Below are positions 1-6,946 of a DNA stretch of 7,887 bases, piece after piece (position 1 is the stretch's first letter; each line of letters begins with the position of its first letter). Both the position numbers and the translations under genes were made by a program. This DNA is from Helicobacteraceae bacterium (GTDB lineage: Bacteria; Campylobacterota; Campylobacteria; Campylobacterales; Sulfurimonadaceae), in contig WFMO01000034.1 in NCBI GenBank assembly GCA_015489055.1, forward strand, positions 1 to 7,887, written 5' to 3'. The notes beneath the pieces are model-generated. The model saw only the letters and a program-made list of their open reading frames with translations, was not told the origin of the DNA and ran no database searches.

Positions 1-242
1 ATGAAAAGACTAAAAGCAATGTTGAAGAGTTAAGCGCTAGAGATTCTACGATATGCGTCATAAGTCCACAACAGTTTAAAAAAGCCGATGATTTTATACA
101 AACCAAACAAACAAATCATTACATGTTAGAATTTTTTGAGATGATGGTAGCCACACAGCTTTTAGCGCTTGAAATTGCAGTTAGGCTTGGTAATGATATT
201 GATATGCCTAGAAACCTTGCCAAAAGCGTTACGGTAGAGTAA
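1..242 (+). CDS. glmS: Glutamine--fructose-6-phosphate aminotransferase, C-terminal end (partial)
   Basis: Only the last 79 residues are present; the reading frame enters at base 3 and stops with TAA at 240-242. GlmS makes glucosamine-6-phosphate from fructose-6-phosphate and glutamine in the cytoplasm, the first committed step to peptidoglycan and LPS amino sugars. The fragment is the end of the second SIS (isomerase) domain. It finishes in [11 protein letters not shown], the hallmark GlmS C-terminus; the Lys (codon 222-224) corresponds to E. coli Lys603, which contacts the sugar phosphate. The preceding helix ([21 protein letters not shown]) also fits the family. No clear terminator follows: the 88 bases to the next start are AT-rich with only a 6-bp all-AT palindrome. 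Another SIS-family paralogue is possible, but the terminal motif makes GlmS much more likely. Confidence 0.86.
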   Translation, partial: EKTKSNVEELSARDSTICVISPQQFKKADDFIQTKQTNHYMLEFFEMMVATQLLALEIAVRLGNDIDMPRNLAKSVTVE

Positions 243-295
243 ATAGTTTTATATAGATATAAGTTTATAAGTTTTTATGATATATTTATATTGAT

Positions 296-304
296 TGTTA
301 TATT
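296..304 (+). promoter_or_regulatory. Possible extended -10 promoter of the diguanylate cyclase gene
   Basis: TGTTATATT fits the extended -10 pattern TGnTATAAT with one mismatch, in an AT-rich stretch without a recognisable -35, which is usual for Campylobacterota vegetative promoters. Transcription would begin near 311. That would place the TTG (295) and ATG (307) starts upstream of or at the transcript end and favour translation from ATG 331. The region is so AT-rich that chance matches are likely. Confidence 0.28.
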
Positions 305-330
305 ATATGCTAAATTATTATTGGAAAAAT

Positions 331-2169
331 ATGAATACAAAAAATAAATTTTTGCTCTTAGTTGTAGCCATGTTACTATCGCTAACTGTAGCAGTCATCA
401 TAAATATCGGCTTAAATTTTAGAGATTTTGCCATACAAAGTGCTGTTAAAAAGGCGGAACTTGCCGCTGAGATTATCAAAGATGGACTAACAACACAAAT
501 GGTTGACGGTGTTATGTCAAAGCGCCAATACTTCCTTGATACAATTATGCAAAACAAAAATATTAAAAATCTTTGGATAGTACGCGGAAAAAATGTAAAC
601 AAACAGTTTGGCCCGGGATTTACTGACGAAGCACCCAGAGACTCAATAGATAGACATGTCCTAGCAACAGGCAAAATGGTAGAAAAATTTACAGAAAATG
701 CAGATAATGCAAAACTTAGAATAACTATTCCCTATAAAGCTATATCTAACTCAACAACCACATGTATAAAATGTCACCATGTAGCATACGGCGCGACTCT
801 TGGTGCGGTAAGCATGGAGATGAATATTGACGGTACAAGAAATGCCGGAGCCGTTACGCTTGTTAAAATTTTTGGCATCAATATAGCATTTTTAATTCTT
901 GTACTGCTTATACTAAATTACTATATGAAACCCTACATGAAATTTTTTGATGATTTAAGACAAGGTATCAAAAAAGCACATTATGGTGATTTCACATCAA
1001 AGATTCATACCAATGTAAAAGGTGAGGCACAAGAAGTTGCCAATCAAATAAACACTCTATTTAAAAAGATGCAAGAAGCTTTTGGTGAAATAAAACATAC
1101 TTTAGCTACGTTTGTTACAAAGTCAAACGTTTCATGCAATGATCCTTTATATGAAGCTAAAATGATTATCAGCGAACTATCAGATATATATAAGTTTAAA
1201 AAAACCATAGAACTTGATAAAACACGAGATGAGATATATTCAAGGTTTATTCTAATTATGCAGACAAAGTTTAATATACAAAATTTTTGTCTGTTTGAAG
1301 CAGATAAAATCAATGGAACAAGAAAAATGGTTTATACTTCAAGTATAAGTATTTGTGATGCTACAGTTGATTCAAATGTAGATTTATGTAGAGCATACAG
1401 AACAAACAGCGATATCACATCAACGGATTTTCCAGATTTGTGTGAGAGCTGCACTAGCCAAAATAAAGAATACATATGTATGCCTTACAATATAAATGAA
1501 GACGTTGCTCTTGTTATTGAAATGATATTTGAAGATGAAAAAACTCTAAATGAAGCGAATGAACATCTATCTAGTATCAAAAATTATCTTGAAGCCGCCA
1601 AGCCGGTTATAGAGTCAAAGATACTCACAGACAAACTTCGCGATACATCATTGCGCGACGGCATGACAAAACTTTACAATAGACGTTTTCTTGAAGAGTT
1701 TATAGAAACATTTTCAAGACAAGCCAAAAGAGATTCCTCTATAGCATACAGCGTATTAATGCTAGATATAGACTTCTTTAAAATGGTAAATGATACTTAT
1801 GGACATAATATTGGAGATTTGGTTATAAAAACTTTAGCAGATATTATGCAAGATTCTATCCGTCAATCTGATATGGCGATAAGATACGGTGGAGAAGAGT
1901 TTTTAATACTGCTTTATAACACCACTAAAGAAGGGGCGCTAAAAGTAGCGCAAACTATCAATTTAAAATTTGCTAAAGCTATTTTTGATGCTAAAACAGA
2001 AACTTTTCAAAAGACAATCAGCATAGGCGTTGCACATTTTCCTGATGATGGAGACTCATTATGGAAAGTTATAAAAATGGCTGATATTGCTCTATATTAT
2101 GCCAAAGAACATGGCAGAGATCAAGTAGTAGAATTTAAAAGTCAAATGCATGAAGGAGAAGATTTCTAA
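331..2169 (+). CDS. Membrane diguanylate cyclase with periplasmic haem-c (CxxCH) sensor and cysteine-rich GAF-like domain
   Basis: Makes cyclic di-GMP from two GTP. In 612-residue numbering from ATG 331: TM helix about 7-28; periplasmic sensor about 29-179 with CIKCH at 145-149, a c-type haem attachment motif just before the second membrane helix (about 180-199); HAMP-like linker about 200-260; GAF-like domain about 297-430 with Cys 342, 353, 371, 374 and 383; GGDEF domain from about 440. The signature is GGEEF (520-524), the metal-binding DxD is at 479-481, and RxxD (511-514) five residues before GGEEF is a product-inhibition I-site. The enzyme therefore looks active and feedback-controlled. 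No EAL domain is present. The sensor layout, with a haem motif followed by a short LGAVSMEM-type strand, resembles the haem-c PAS-like sensors known from Geobacter chemoreceptors. I chose ATG 331 because GGAA precedes it by 5 nt and it gives a normal short positive N-terminus before the TM helix; TTG 295 and ATG 307 are in frame but lack a ribosome site. The gene appears monocistronic. Confidence 0.9.
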   Translation: MNTKNKFLLLVVAMLLSLTVAVIINIGLNFRDFAIQSAVKKAELAAEIIKDGLTTQMVDGVMSKRQYFLDTIMQNKNIKNLWIVRGKNVNKQFGPGFTDEAPRDSIDRHVLATGKMVEKFTENADNAKLRITIPYKAISNSTTTCIKCHHVAYGATLGAVSMEMNIDGTRNAGAVTLVKIFGINIAFLILVLLILNYYMKPYMKFFDDLRQGIKKAHYGDFTSKIHTNVKGEAQEVANQINTLFKKMQEAFGEIKHTLATFVTKSNVSCNDPLYEAKMIISELSDIYKFKKTIELDKTRDEIYSRFILIMQTKFNIQNFCLFEADKINGTRKMVYTSSISICDATVDSNVDLCRAYRTNSDITSTDFPDLCESCTSQNKEYICMPYNINEDVALVIEMIFEDEKTLNEANEHLSSIKNYLEAAKPVIESKILTDKLRDTSLRDGMTKLYNRRFLEEFIETFSRQAKRDSSIAYSVLMLDIDFFKMVNDTYGHNIGDLVIKTLADIMQDSIRQSDMAIRYGGEEFLILLYNTTKEGALKVAQTINLKFAKAIFDAKTETFQKTISIGVAHFPDDGDSLWKVIKMADIALYYAKEHGRDQVVEFKSQMHEGEDF

Positions 2170-2198
2170 TATCAATCTTCTTTTAATGAAGATTGATA
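2170..2198. terminator. Hairpin between convergent genes, probable bidirectional terminator
   Basis: Perfect 11-bp inverted repeat (TATCAATCTTC / GAAGATTGATA) with a 7-nt loop. It begins one base after the cyclase stop codon and lies 18 nt beyond the mrp stop on the other strand. No T-run directly follows the stem on either strand; the nearest on the plus strand is T-rich sequence around 2218-2226. Termination may therefore be imperfect, but position and symmetry suit a shared terminator. Confidence 0.6.
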
Positions 2199-2216
2199 AG
2201 TGTCTGAATATAACTC

Positions 2217-3329
2217 CTATTTTTTTGTAGAACAGGCACTAACTCCAGGAGGTGTTGTCGGCTGAATTGCTTCATTATCCACGCCGCCCCCTTCATTAAC
2301 CCTCTCAATAACACCCCATACCGTCTGTGCGGCTTGCATATACCGTTTCGCACTCTCGCTGGTTGGTGCATTGTAAACTATCGGCTTACCCTCATCTCCA
2401 CCTATTTTAATTGCAGGCTCAATAGGAATCTGTGCGATAACCTCAGTTTTAAACTCTTTTGCCATAGGTTCAGATGTTCCTTTACCAAAAATATCATATT
2501 CAACTCCGGTGTCAGGCGCTATAAAGCCGCTCATATTTTCTACAATACCTGCTATTGGGATGTTTAACTTTTTAAACATATCCAAAGAGCGGCGTGAGTC
2601 ATCTAGTGCAACCATTTGAGGTGTTGTAACCGTCAGTCCAACAGTAACTGGAACGCTTTGAGCTAAAGTTAGTTGTGCATCACCGGTACCTGGTGGCATA
2701 TCAATAACTAAAACATCCAACTCACTCCATAAAATATCACGTAAAAACTGTTCAATAGCTTTCATAATCATAGCGCCGCGCCAGATTAGTGATTGACCCT
2801 CTTCCATCAATGAACCCATCGACATAACCTCAATACCATACGCTTTCAAAGGTAAAACCTTATTGCCGTTAACTTCTGGCTTAACACCTTCAAGACCAAG
2901 CATACGAGGGATATTTGGTCCATAAATATCAGCATCTAAAAGACCTACCTTTTTACCGCTCATAGCAAGAGCTATGGCAATGTTTACTGAAGTTGTAGAT
3001 TTACCAACACCGCCTTTACCAGAACTTATCATTAAAAAGTTTTTAACTTGAGGAGCTATATTCTTACCTTTTGAAGAACTCTCTCTGGGCATTGCAGGTG
3101 TTTTCATGTTTATAATTACTTTTTCTGCACCTATATTTTTAAGCTCTTGCATAGCTTCATCTTTAATCTGCTGTGCAACTTCCGGTGCGCTTGAGGTAAT
3201 GTCTATGGTAAAACTTACGTCATTATCATGTATATTTATCTCTTTTACAAAACCAAACGCTACGATATCCTTGGTAAAACCGGGATACATAACTTTGCTG
3301 AGTGCTGATTTAACTAGCTCTTGCGTCAT
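2217..3329 (-). CDS. mrp: Mrp/ApbC/NBP35-family P-loop ATPase, Fe-S carrier family, lacking CxxC
   Basis: A 370-residue cytoplasmic protein of normal length for bacterial Mrp, a family that binds and transfers Fe-S clusters to apo-enzymes. Residues 1-80 are a MIP18/DUF59-type domain. The deviant Walker A GKGGVGKST is at 104-112, with the first Lys typical of the MinD/Mrp class; DAD lies at 132-134 and Walker B with VIDMPPGTGD at 208-217. The usual CPxCG cluster-binding motif after VENMSGF is replaced: residues 271 and 274 are Ala and Thr (APDTG). The only cysteine in the whole protein is Cys366, in the short conserved C-terminal tail ACSTKK. ATG 3329 is preceded by AGGAGA. It lies 20 nt downstream of thiC on the same strand and is probably co-transcribed. 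In Salmonella, loss of ApbC impairs ThiC activity, so the pairing makes functional sense. Family assignment is secure; Fe-S loading in this version is uncertain. Confidence 0.95.
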   Translation of the reverse strand: MTQELVKSALSKVMYPGFTKDIVAFGFVKEINIHDNDVSFTIDITSSAPEVAQQIKDEAMQELKNIGAEKVIINMKTPAMPRESSSKGKNIAPQVKNFLMISSGKGGVGKSTTSVNIAIALAMSGKKVGLLDADIYGPNIPRMLGLEGVKPEVNGNKVLPLKAYGIEVMSMGSLMEEGQSLIWRGAMIMKAIEQFLRDILWSELDVLVIDMPPGTGDAQLTLAQSVPVTVGLTVTTPQMVALDDSRRSLDMFKKLNIPIAGIVENMSGFIAPDTGVEYDIFGKGTSEPMAKEFKTEVIAQIPIEPAIKIGGDEGKPIVYNAPTSESAKRYMQAAQTVWGVIERVNEGGGVDNEAIQPTTPPGVSACSTKK

Positions 3330-3334
3330 ATATT

Positions 3335-3340
3335 TCTCCT
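3335..3340 (-). promoter_or_regulatory. Ribosome binding site of mrp
   Basis: AGGAGA read on the minus strand, 5 nt before ATG 3329, inside the 20-nt thiC-mrp gap. It fixes the mrp start and shows that mrp has its own initiation signal within the presumed operon. Confidence 0.8.
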
Positions 3341-3349
3341 TAATTTGTA

Positions 3350-4737
<1,388 letters not shown>

Positions 4738-4752
4738 ACATTTCATATCATA

Positions 4753-4758
4753 CTTATA
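4753..4758 (-). promoter_or_regulatory. Possible -10 element of the thiC-mrp transcript
   Basis: On the minus strand GTGTATAAG (hexamer TATAAG) lies about 27 nt before ATG 4726. A transcript from here would have a 5' leader of roughly 20 nt, too short for a riboswitch. GTGTATAA is also the core of the ispDF -10 on the opposite strand. There is no clear -35; A/T-tracts lie upstream. The call rests on one hexamer. Confidence 0.33.
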
Positions 4759-4854
4759 CACGACTAGACAAAAAAATAACATCTAATTTACACTCAAGGT
4801 AAAAAAATTAAATTTTCTTTAAAAATTAAATACATACAATATCCATCCTAGACA

Positions 4855-4876
4855 TTTGTGTACAATTTTACACAAA
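4855..4876. repeat. Perfect 8+8 inverted repeat, possible operator
   Basis: TTTGTGTA - 6 nt - TACACAAA in the thiC/ispDF divergent region. The centre is about 48 bp upstream of the probable ispDF start of transcription and about 140 bp from the thiC start codon. The spacing and symmetry suit a dimeric regulator. It has no T-run and low GC, so a terminator is unlikely. The regulator is unknown. Confidence 0.5.
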
Positions 4877-4910
4877 CAAGATAAAAAAAAGCTTTTAAAG
4901 TGTATAATTT
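4858..4910 (+). repeat. Near-identical 11-mer direct repeat, 42 nt apart
   Basis: GTGTACAATTT (4858-4868) and GTGTATAATTT (4900-4910) differ at one base and are exactly 42 nt apart, four helical turns. The second copy contains the ispDF -10; the first contains TACAAT and overlaps the inverted repeat at 4855-4876. They may be tandem promoters, or one protein-binding motif used twice. Confidence 0.4.
4903..4908 (+). promoter_or_regulatory. Probable -10 element of the ispDF operon
   Basis: A perfect TATAAT preceded by GTG, 32 nt before the TTG start codon. This predicts transcription from about 4914-4916 and a leader of about 25 nt carrying the AGGAG. No TTGACA-like -35 is seen. Upstream lies an A/T-tract region (for example eight As at 4883-4890), as is usual for vegetative promoters in Campylobacterota. 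Confidence 0.6.
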
Positions 4911-4930
4911 CGTAACAGTGTTTAAAAAAC

Positions 4931-4935
4931 AGGAG
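4931..4935 (+). promoter_or_regulatory. Ribosome binding site that fixes the TTG start of ispDF
   Basis: AGGAG with 5 nt to TTG 4941. The IspD N-terminal strand begins within four codons of this TTG, and no in-frame ATG lies between it and the essential LLAAGASTRF motif, so the non-ATG start is well supported. Confidence 0.8.
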
Positions 4936-4940
4936 TTTAT

Positions 4941-6062
4941 TTGTCCGATTTAACGCTTATTTTACTCGCAGCAGGTGCTTCGACGCGCTTTAAGATTAAT
5001 GTCAAAAAACAGTGGTTACGCATACAGGACAAGCCTTTATGGGAGTTTGTTGCGCAAAACTTTAACAAACGATATACTTTTGATAAAATCATTATAGCCG
5101 CACCTTATGAAGATGTTACTTTTATGGACACATTTACAGATTTTTTAATCGTAGCAGGAGCAGATACCAGACAGCAGTCACTAAAAAATGCTTTAACGCA
5201 TGTAGCCACTCCCTATGTGCTAGTCAGTGACATAGCAAGACCCTGCATTGGCGATAAACTGTTTAATGATCTTTTGCAGGCAAAAGGTCATGCCGACTGT
5301 ATCGTACCGGCTATCAAAGTGCATGATACCGTAGTTTATGACAATCAAACTATCGATCGTGAAAAAACCTTGCGTATTCAAACCCCTCAGCTCTCTAAAA
5401 CTAATGCGCTGATACAAGCCTTGCAATCAGATACACAATATACCGATGAAAGCAGCGCTATAGCAGCCAACAAAGGCTCAAGAATTTTTATTGACGGTGA
5501 TGATAAAGCACTAAAGGTGACAACAGTCGAAGATTTAAAAAAACTTCAGTGCCTAAAGGCTCCGCATAGTGTAACGCTTATAGGCAACGGTTTTGACGTG
5601 CATCAATTTGACACTACCGGCACCATGTATTTAGGCGGTGTTAAAATTGACCATGATGTTGGTTTTCTTGCGCACAGCGATGGTGATGTTGCTCTTCATG
5701 CGCTTATAGACGCACTTCTTGGTGCTGCGGGTCTTGGTGATATAGGAATGCTATTTCCCGATAACGATTCAAGATATAAAGGTATCGATTCAAAAATTTT
5801 ACTTACACGCTCTGTTGAAAAACTGCACAGATACGGTTTCATAATCAACAATATCGACTTAACGATAATTGCACAAACCCCAAAACTTCAACACTATAAA
5901 TCCGATATGCGAAAAACGATAGCATCCATACTGCAGATATCTCCGTCAAAAATAAATGTTAAAGCTACAACTACCGAGTATTTGGGCTTTATAGGGCGTA
6001 AAGAGGGTGTGGGCGTTTTAGCATCTGCATCACTTAGCTATTTAAATTGGAAAGATACATGA
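4941..6062 (+). CDS. ispDF: Bifunctional MEP cytidylyltransferase / MECDP synthase IspDF
   Basis: Fused enzyme of the MEP isoprenoid pathway. The IspD half couples CTP to 2-C-methyl-D-erythritol 4-phosphate; the IspF half forms the 2,4-cyclodiphosphate after IspE has acted. Length is 373 residues, matching the fused enzymes of Campylobacter and Helicobacter. IspD covers about 1-205: the nucleotide loop LLAAGASTRF (8-17) with Arg16 and Lys22/Lys23, Asp97 in SDIARP (DAARP in E. coli), then RIQTPQ and KVTTVEDL. IspF covers about 212-373: metal ligands Asp219, His221 and His253, the HSDGDVALHALIDALLGAAGLGDIG block from 245, FPDND (272-276), and near the end the ATTTEYLGFIGRKEG active-site loop. 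All key residues look intact. It starts with TTG after a good AGGAG. Its stop overlaps the next gene's start (ATGA), so the regulator is probably translationally coupled to it. Confidence 0.96.
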   Translation: MSDLTLILLAAGASTRFKINVKKQWLRIQDKPLWEFVAQNFNKRYTFDKIIIAAPYEDVTFMDTFTDFLIVAGADTRQQSLKNALTHVATPYVLVSDIARPCIGDKLFNDLLQAKGHADCIVPAIKVHDTVVYDNQTIDREKTLRIQTPQLSKTNALIQALQSDTQYTDESSAIAANKGSRIFIDGDDKALKVTTVEDLKKLQCLKAPHSVTLIGNGFDVHQFDTTGTMYLGGVKIDHDVGFLAHSDGDVALHALIDALLGAAGLGDIGMLFPDNDSRYKGIDSKILLTRSVEKLHRYGFIINNIDLTIIAQTPKLQHYKSDMRKTIASILQISPSKINVKATTTEYLGFIGRKEGVGVLASASLSYLNWKDT

Positions 6063-6946
6063 AAATATTAATAATTGAAAATGAAATCTATCTTGCTCAA
6101 AGCATCGCAACAAAATTAGCTGATCTAGGACATGTCTGCGAGATATCAACCTCTATAAGATATACTTTAGAGTATAAAAATTATGATGTTGTTTTATTAT
6201 CAACAAATCTAAACGGCCAAGATTTTAACCATGCTATAGAAGCTTTTAAAAAAATAATCATTATCTTAATGGTTTCATATGTCAGCAACGATACCGTATC
6301 AAAACCTCTGTCTCTGGGTGCAACGGATTATATCTTAAAACCGTTCATGATTGGTGAGCTGATAAGAAAAATAGAGCATTACAGAGATTATGAAAAACTA
6401 AAGCTAAAAGTTCAGTCATATGATAAATACTTAGAGCACCAATTTGCCGCTATTGAAAAAGACCAGGATGTTGAAAATATTCAACTCCCTATTTTTATAT
6501 CAAGCAGTTTTCAAAAGTATTCCGATTCTTTTGCTTTTAAATATGCCAAACATACAGATAATGCCCTATTTTTTATATCTCTTGCCGACTCATATGCACT
6601 AAAAGAGATAGCCTCCATGCCTAATAATATACTTATCTATGCCACAGATTTTCAAGATATTAAAAAAACTGATAAAAAAGAATTTTTAGATATAATTAAA
6701 GATAAACAAATCATTGTCTGTGGTACGGACAAAATACAAGACATTGACTATCCTGTATTAAACATTAAAAATGAAGCAAATATCTTTGAACAAAGTGATA
6801 TTTTGCAAATAGAAGAATATGTAAAATACATTATCATAAACTATCAAACAAAATTTCCAGATACAGAATTATCTAAAAAATTGGGTATCTCCAGAAAGAG
6901 CTTATGGGAAAAAAGAAAAAGATATGGCATTGAAAAGAAAAAATAA
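6059..6946 (+). CDS. Orphan atypical response regulator, HP1021/CemR-like, with Fis-type HTH
   Basis: A 295-residue DNA-binding regulator. Residues 1-115 have a receiver fold: hydrophobic start MKILIIENE, Ser73 at the switch position, and YILKPF with the conserved Lys94. The phospho-acceptor is missing: where VVLLD is expected the sequence reads VVLLS (Ser48), and the acidic pocket reads ENE (7-9) instead of DD. Phosphorylation is therefore unlikely. Residues about 116-265 are a middle region I cannot assign; it has no Walker motifs or GAFTGA. Residues 270-291 form a Fis/NtrC-type helix-turn-helix (ELSKKLGISRKSLWEKRKRYGI) followed by Lys. Position directly after ispDF, length and architecture match H. 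pylori HP1021 and C. jejuni Cj1608 (CemR), described as redox/energy and replication regulators. Only two cysteines are present (27 and 221). ATG 6059 overlaps the ispDF stop by 4 nt with GGAAAG upstream; the in-frame TTG 6047 is less likely. No histidine kinase gene is nearby. Confidence 0.88.
   Translation: MKILIIENEIYLAQSIATKLADLGHVCEISTSIRYTLEYKNYDVVLLSTNLNGQDFNHAIEAFKKIIIILMVSYVSNDTVSKPLSLGATDYILKPFMIGELIRKIEHYRDYEKLKLKVQSYDKYLEHQFAAIEKDQDVENIQLPIFISSSFQKYSDSFAFKYAKHTDNALFFISLADSYALKEIASMPNNILIYATDFQDIKKTDKKEFLDIIKDKQIIVCGTDKIQDIDYPVLNIKNEANIFEQSDILQIEEYVKYIIINYQTKFPDTELSKKLGISRKSLWEKRKRYGIEKKK

Noticed and set aside
249..262. Palindrome TTATAT-AG-ATATAA after glmS as a terminator
   Set aside because: All-AT 6-bp stem with a 2-nt loop is too weak to be convincing and is expected by chance in such AT-rich sequence.
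295..330. Upstream starts (TTG 295, ATG 307) for the diguanylate cyclase
   Set aside because: Neither has a ribosome site, a possible extended -10 overlaps them, and ATG 331 gives a standard signal-anchor N-terminus.
318..674. Minus-strand open frame of 118 codons inside the cyclase gene
   Set aside because: It is antisense to a clear coding gene with recognisable domains, and its translation has no family features.
1044..1313. Minus-strand open frame of 89 codons inside the cyclase gene
   Set aside because: Shadow of the HAMP/GAF coding region; no recognisable protein.
2334..2567. Plus-strand open frame antisense to mrp
   Set aside because: Opposite strand of conserved mrp coding sequence; no ribosome site or recognisable motif.
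6047..6058. TTG start four codons upstream for the response regulator
   Set aside because: ATG 6059 forms the common ATGA overlap with ispDF and begins exactly at the conserved first strand of the receiver fold.
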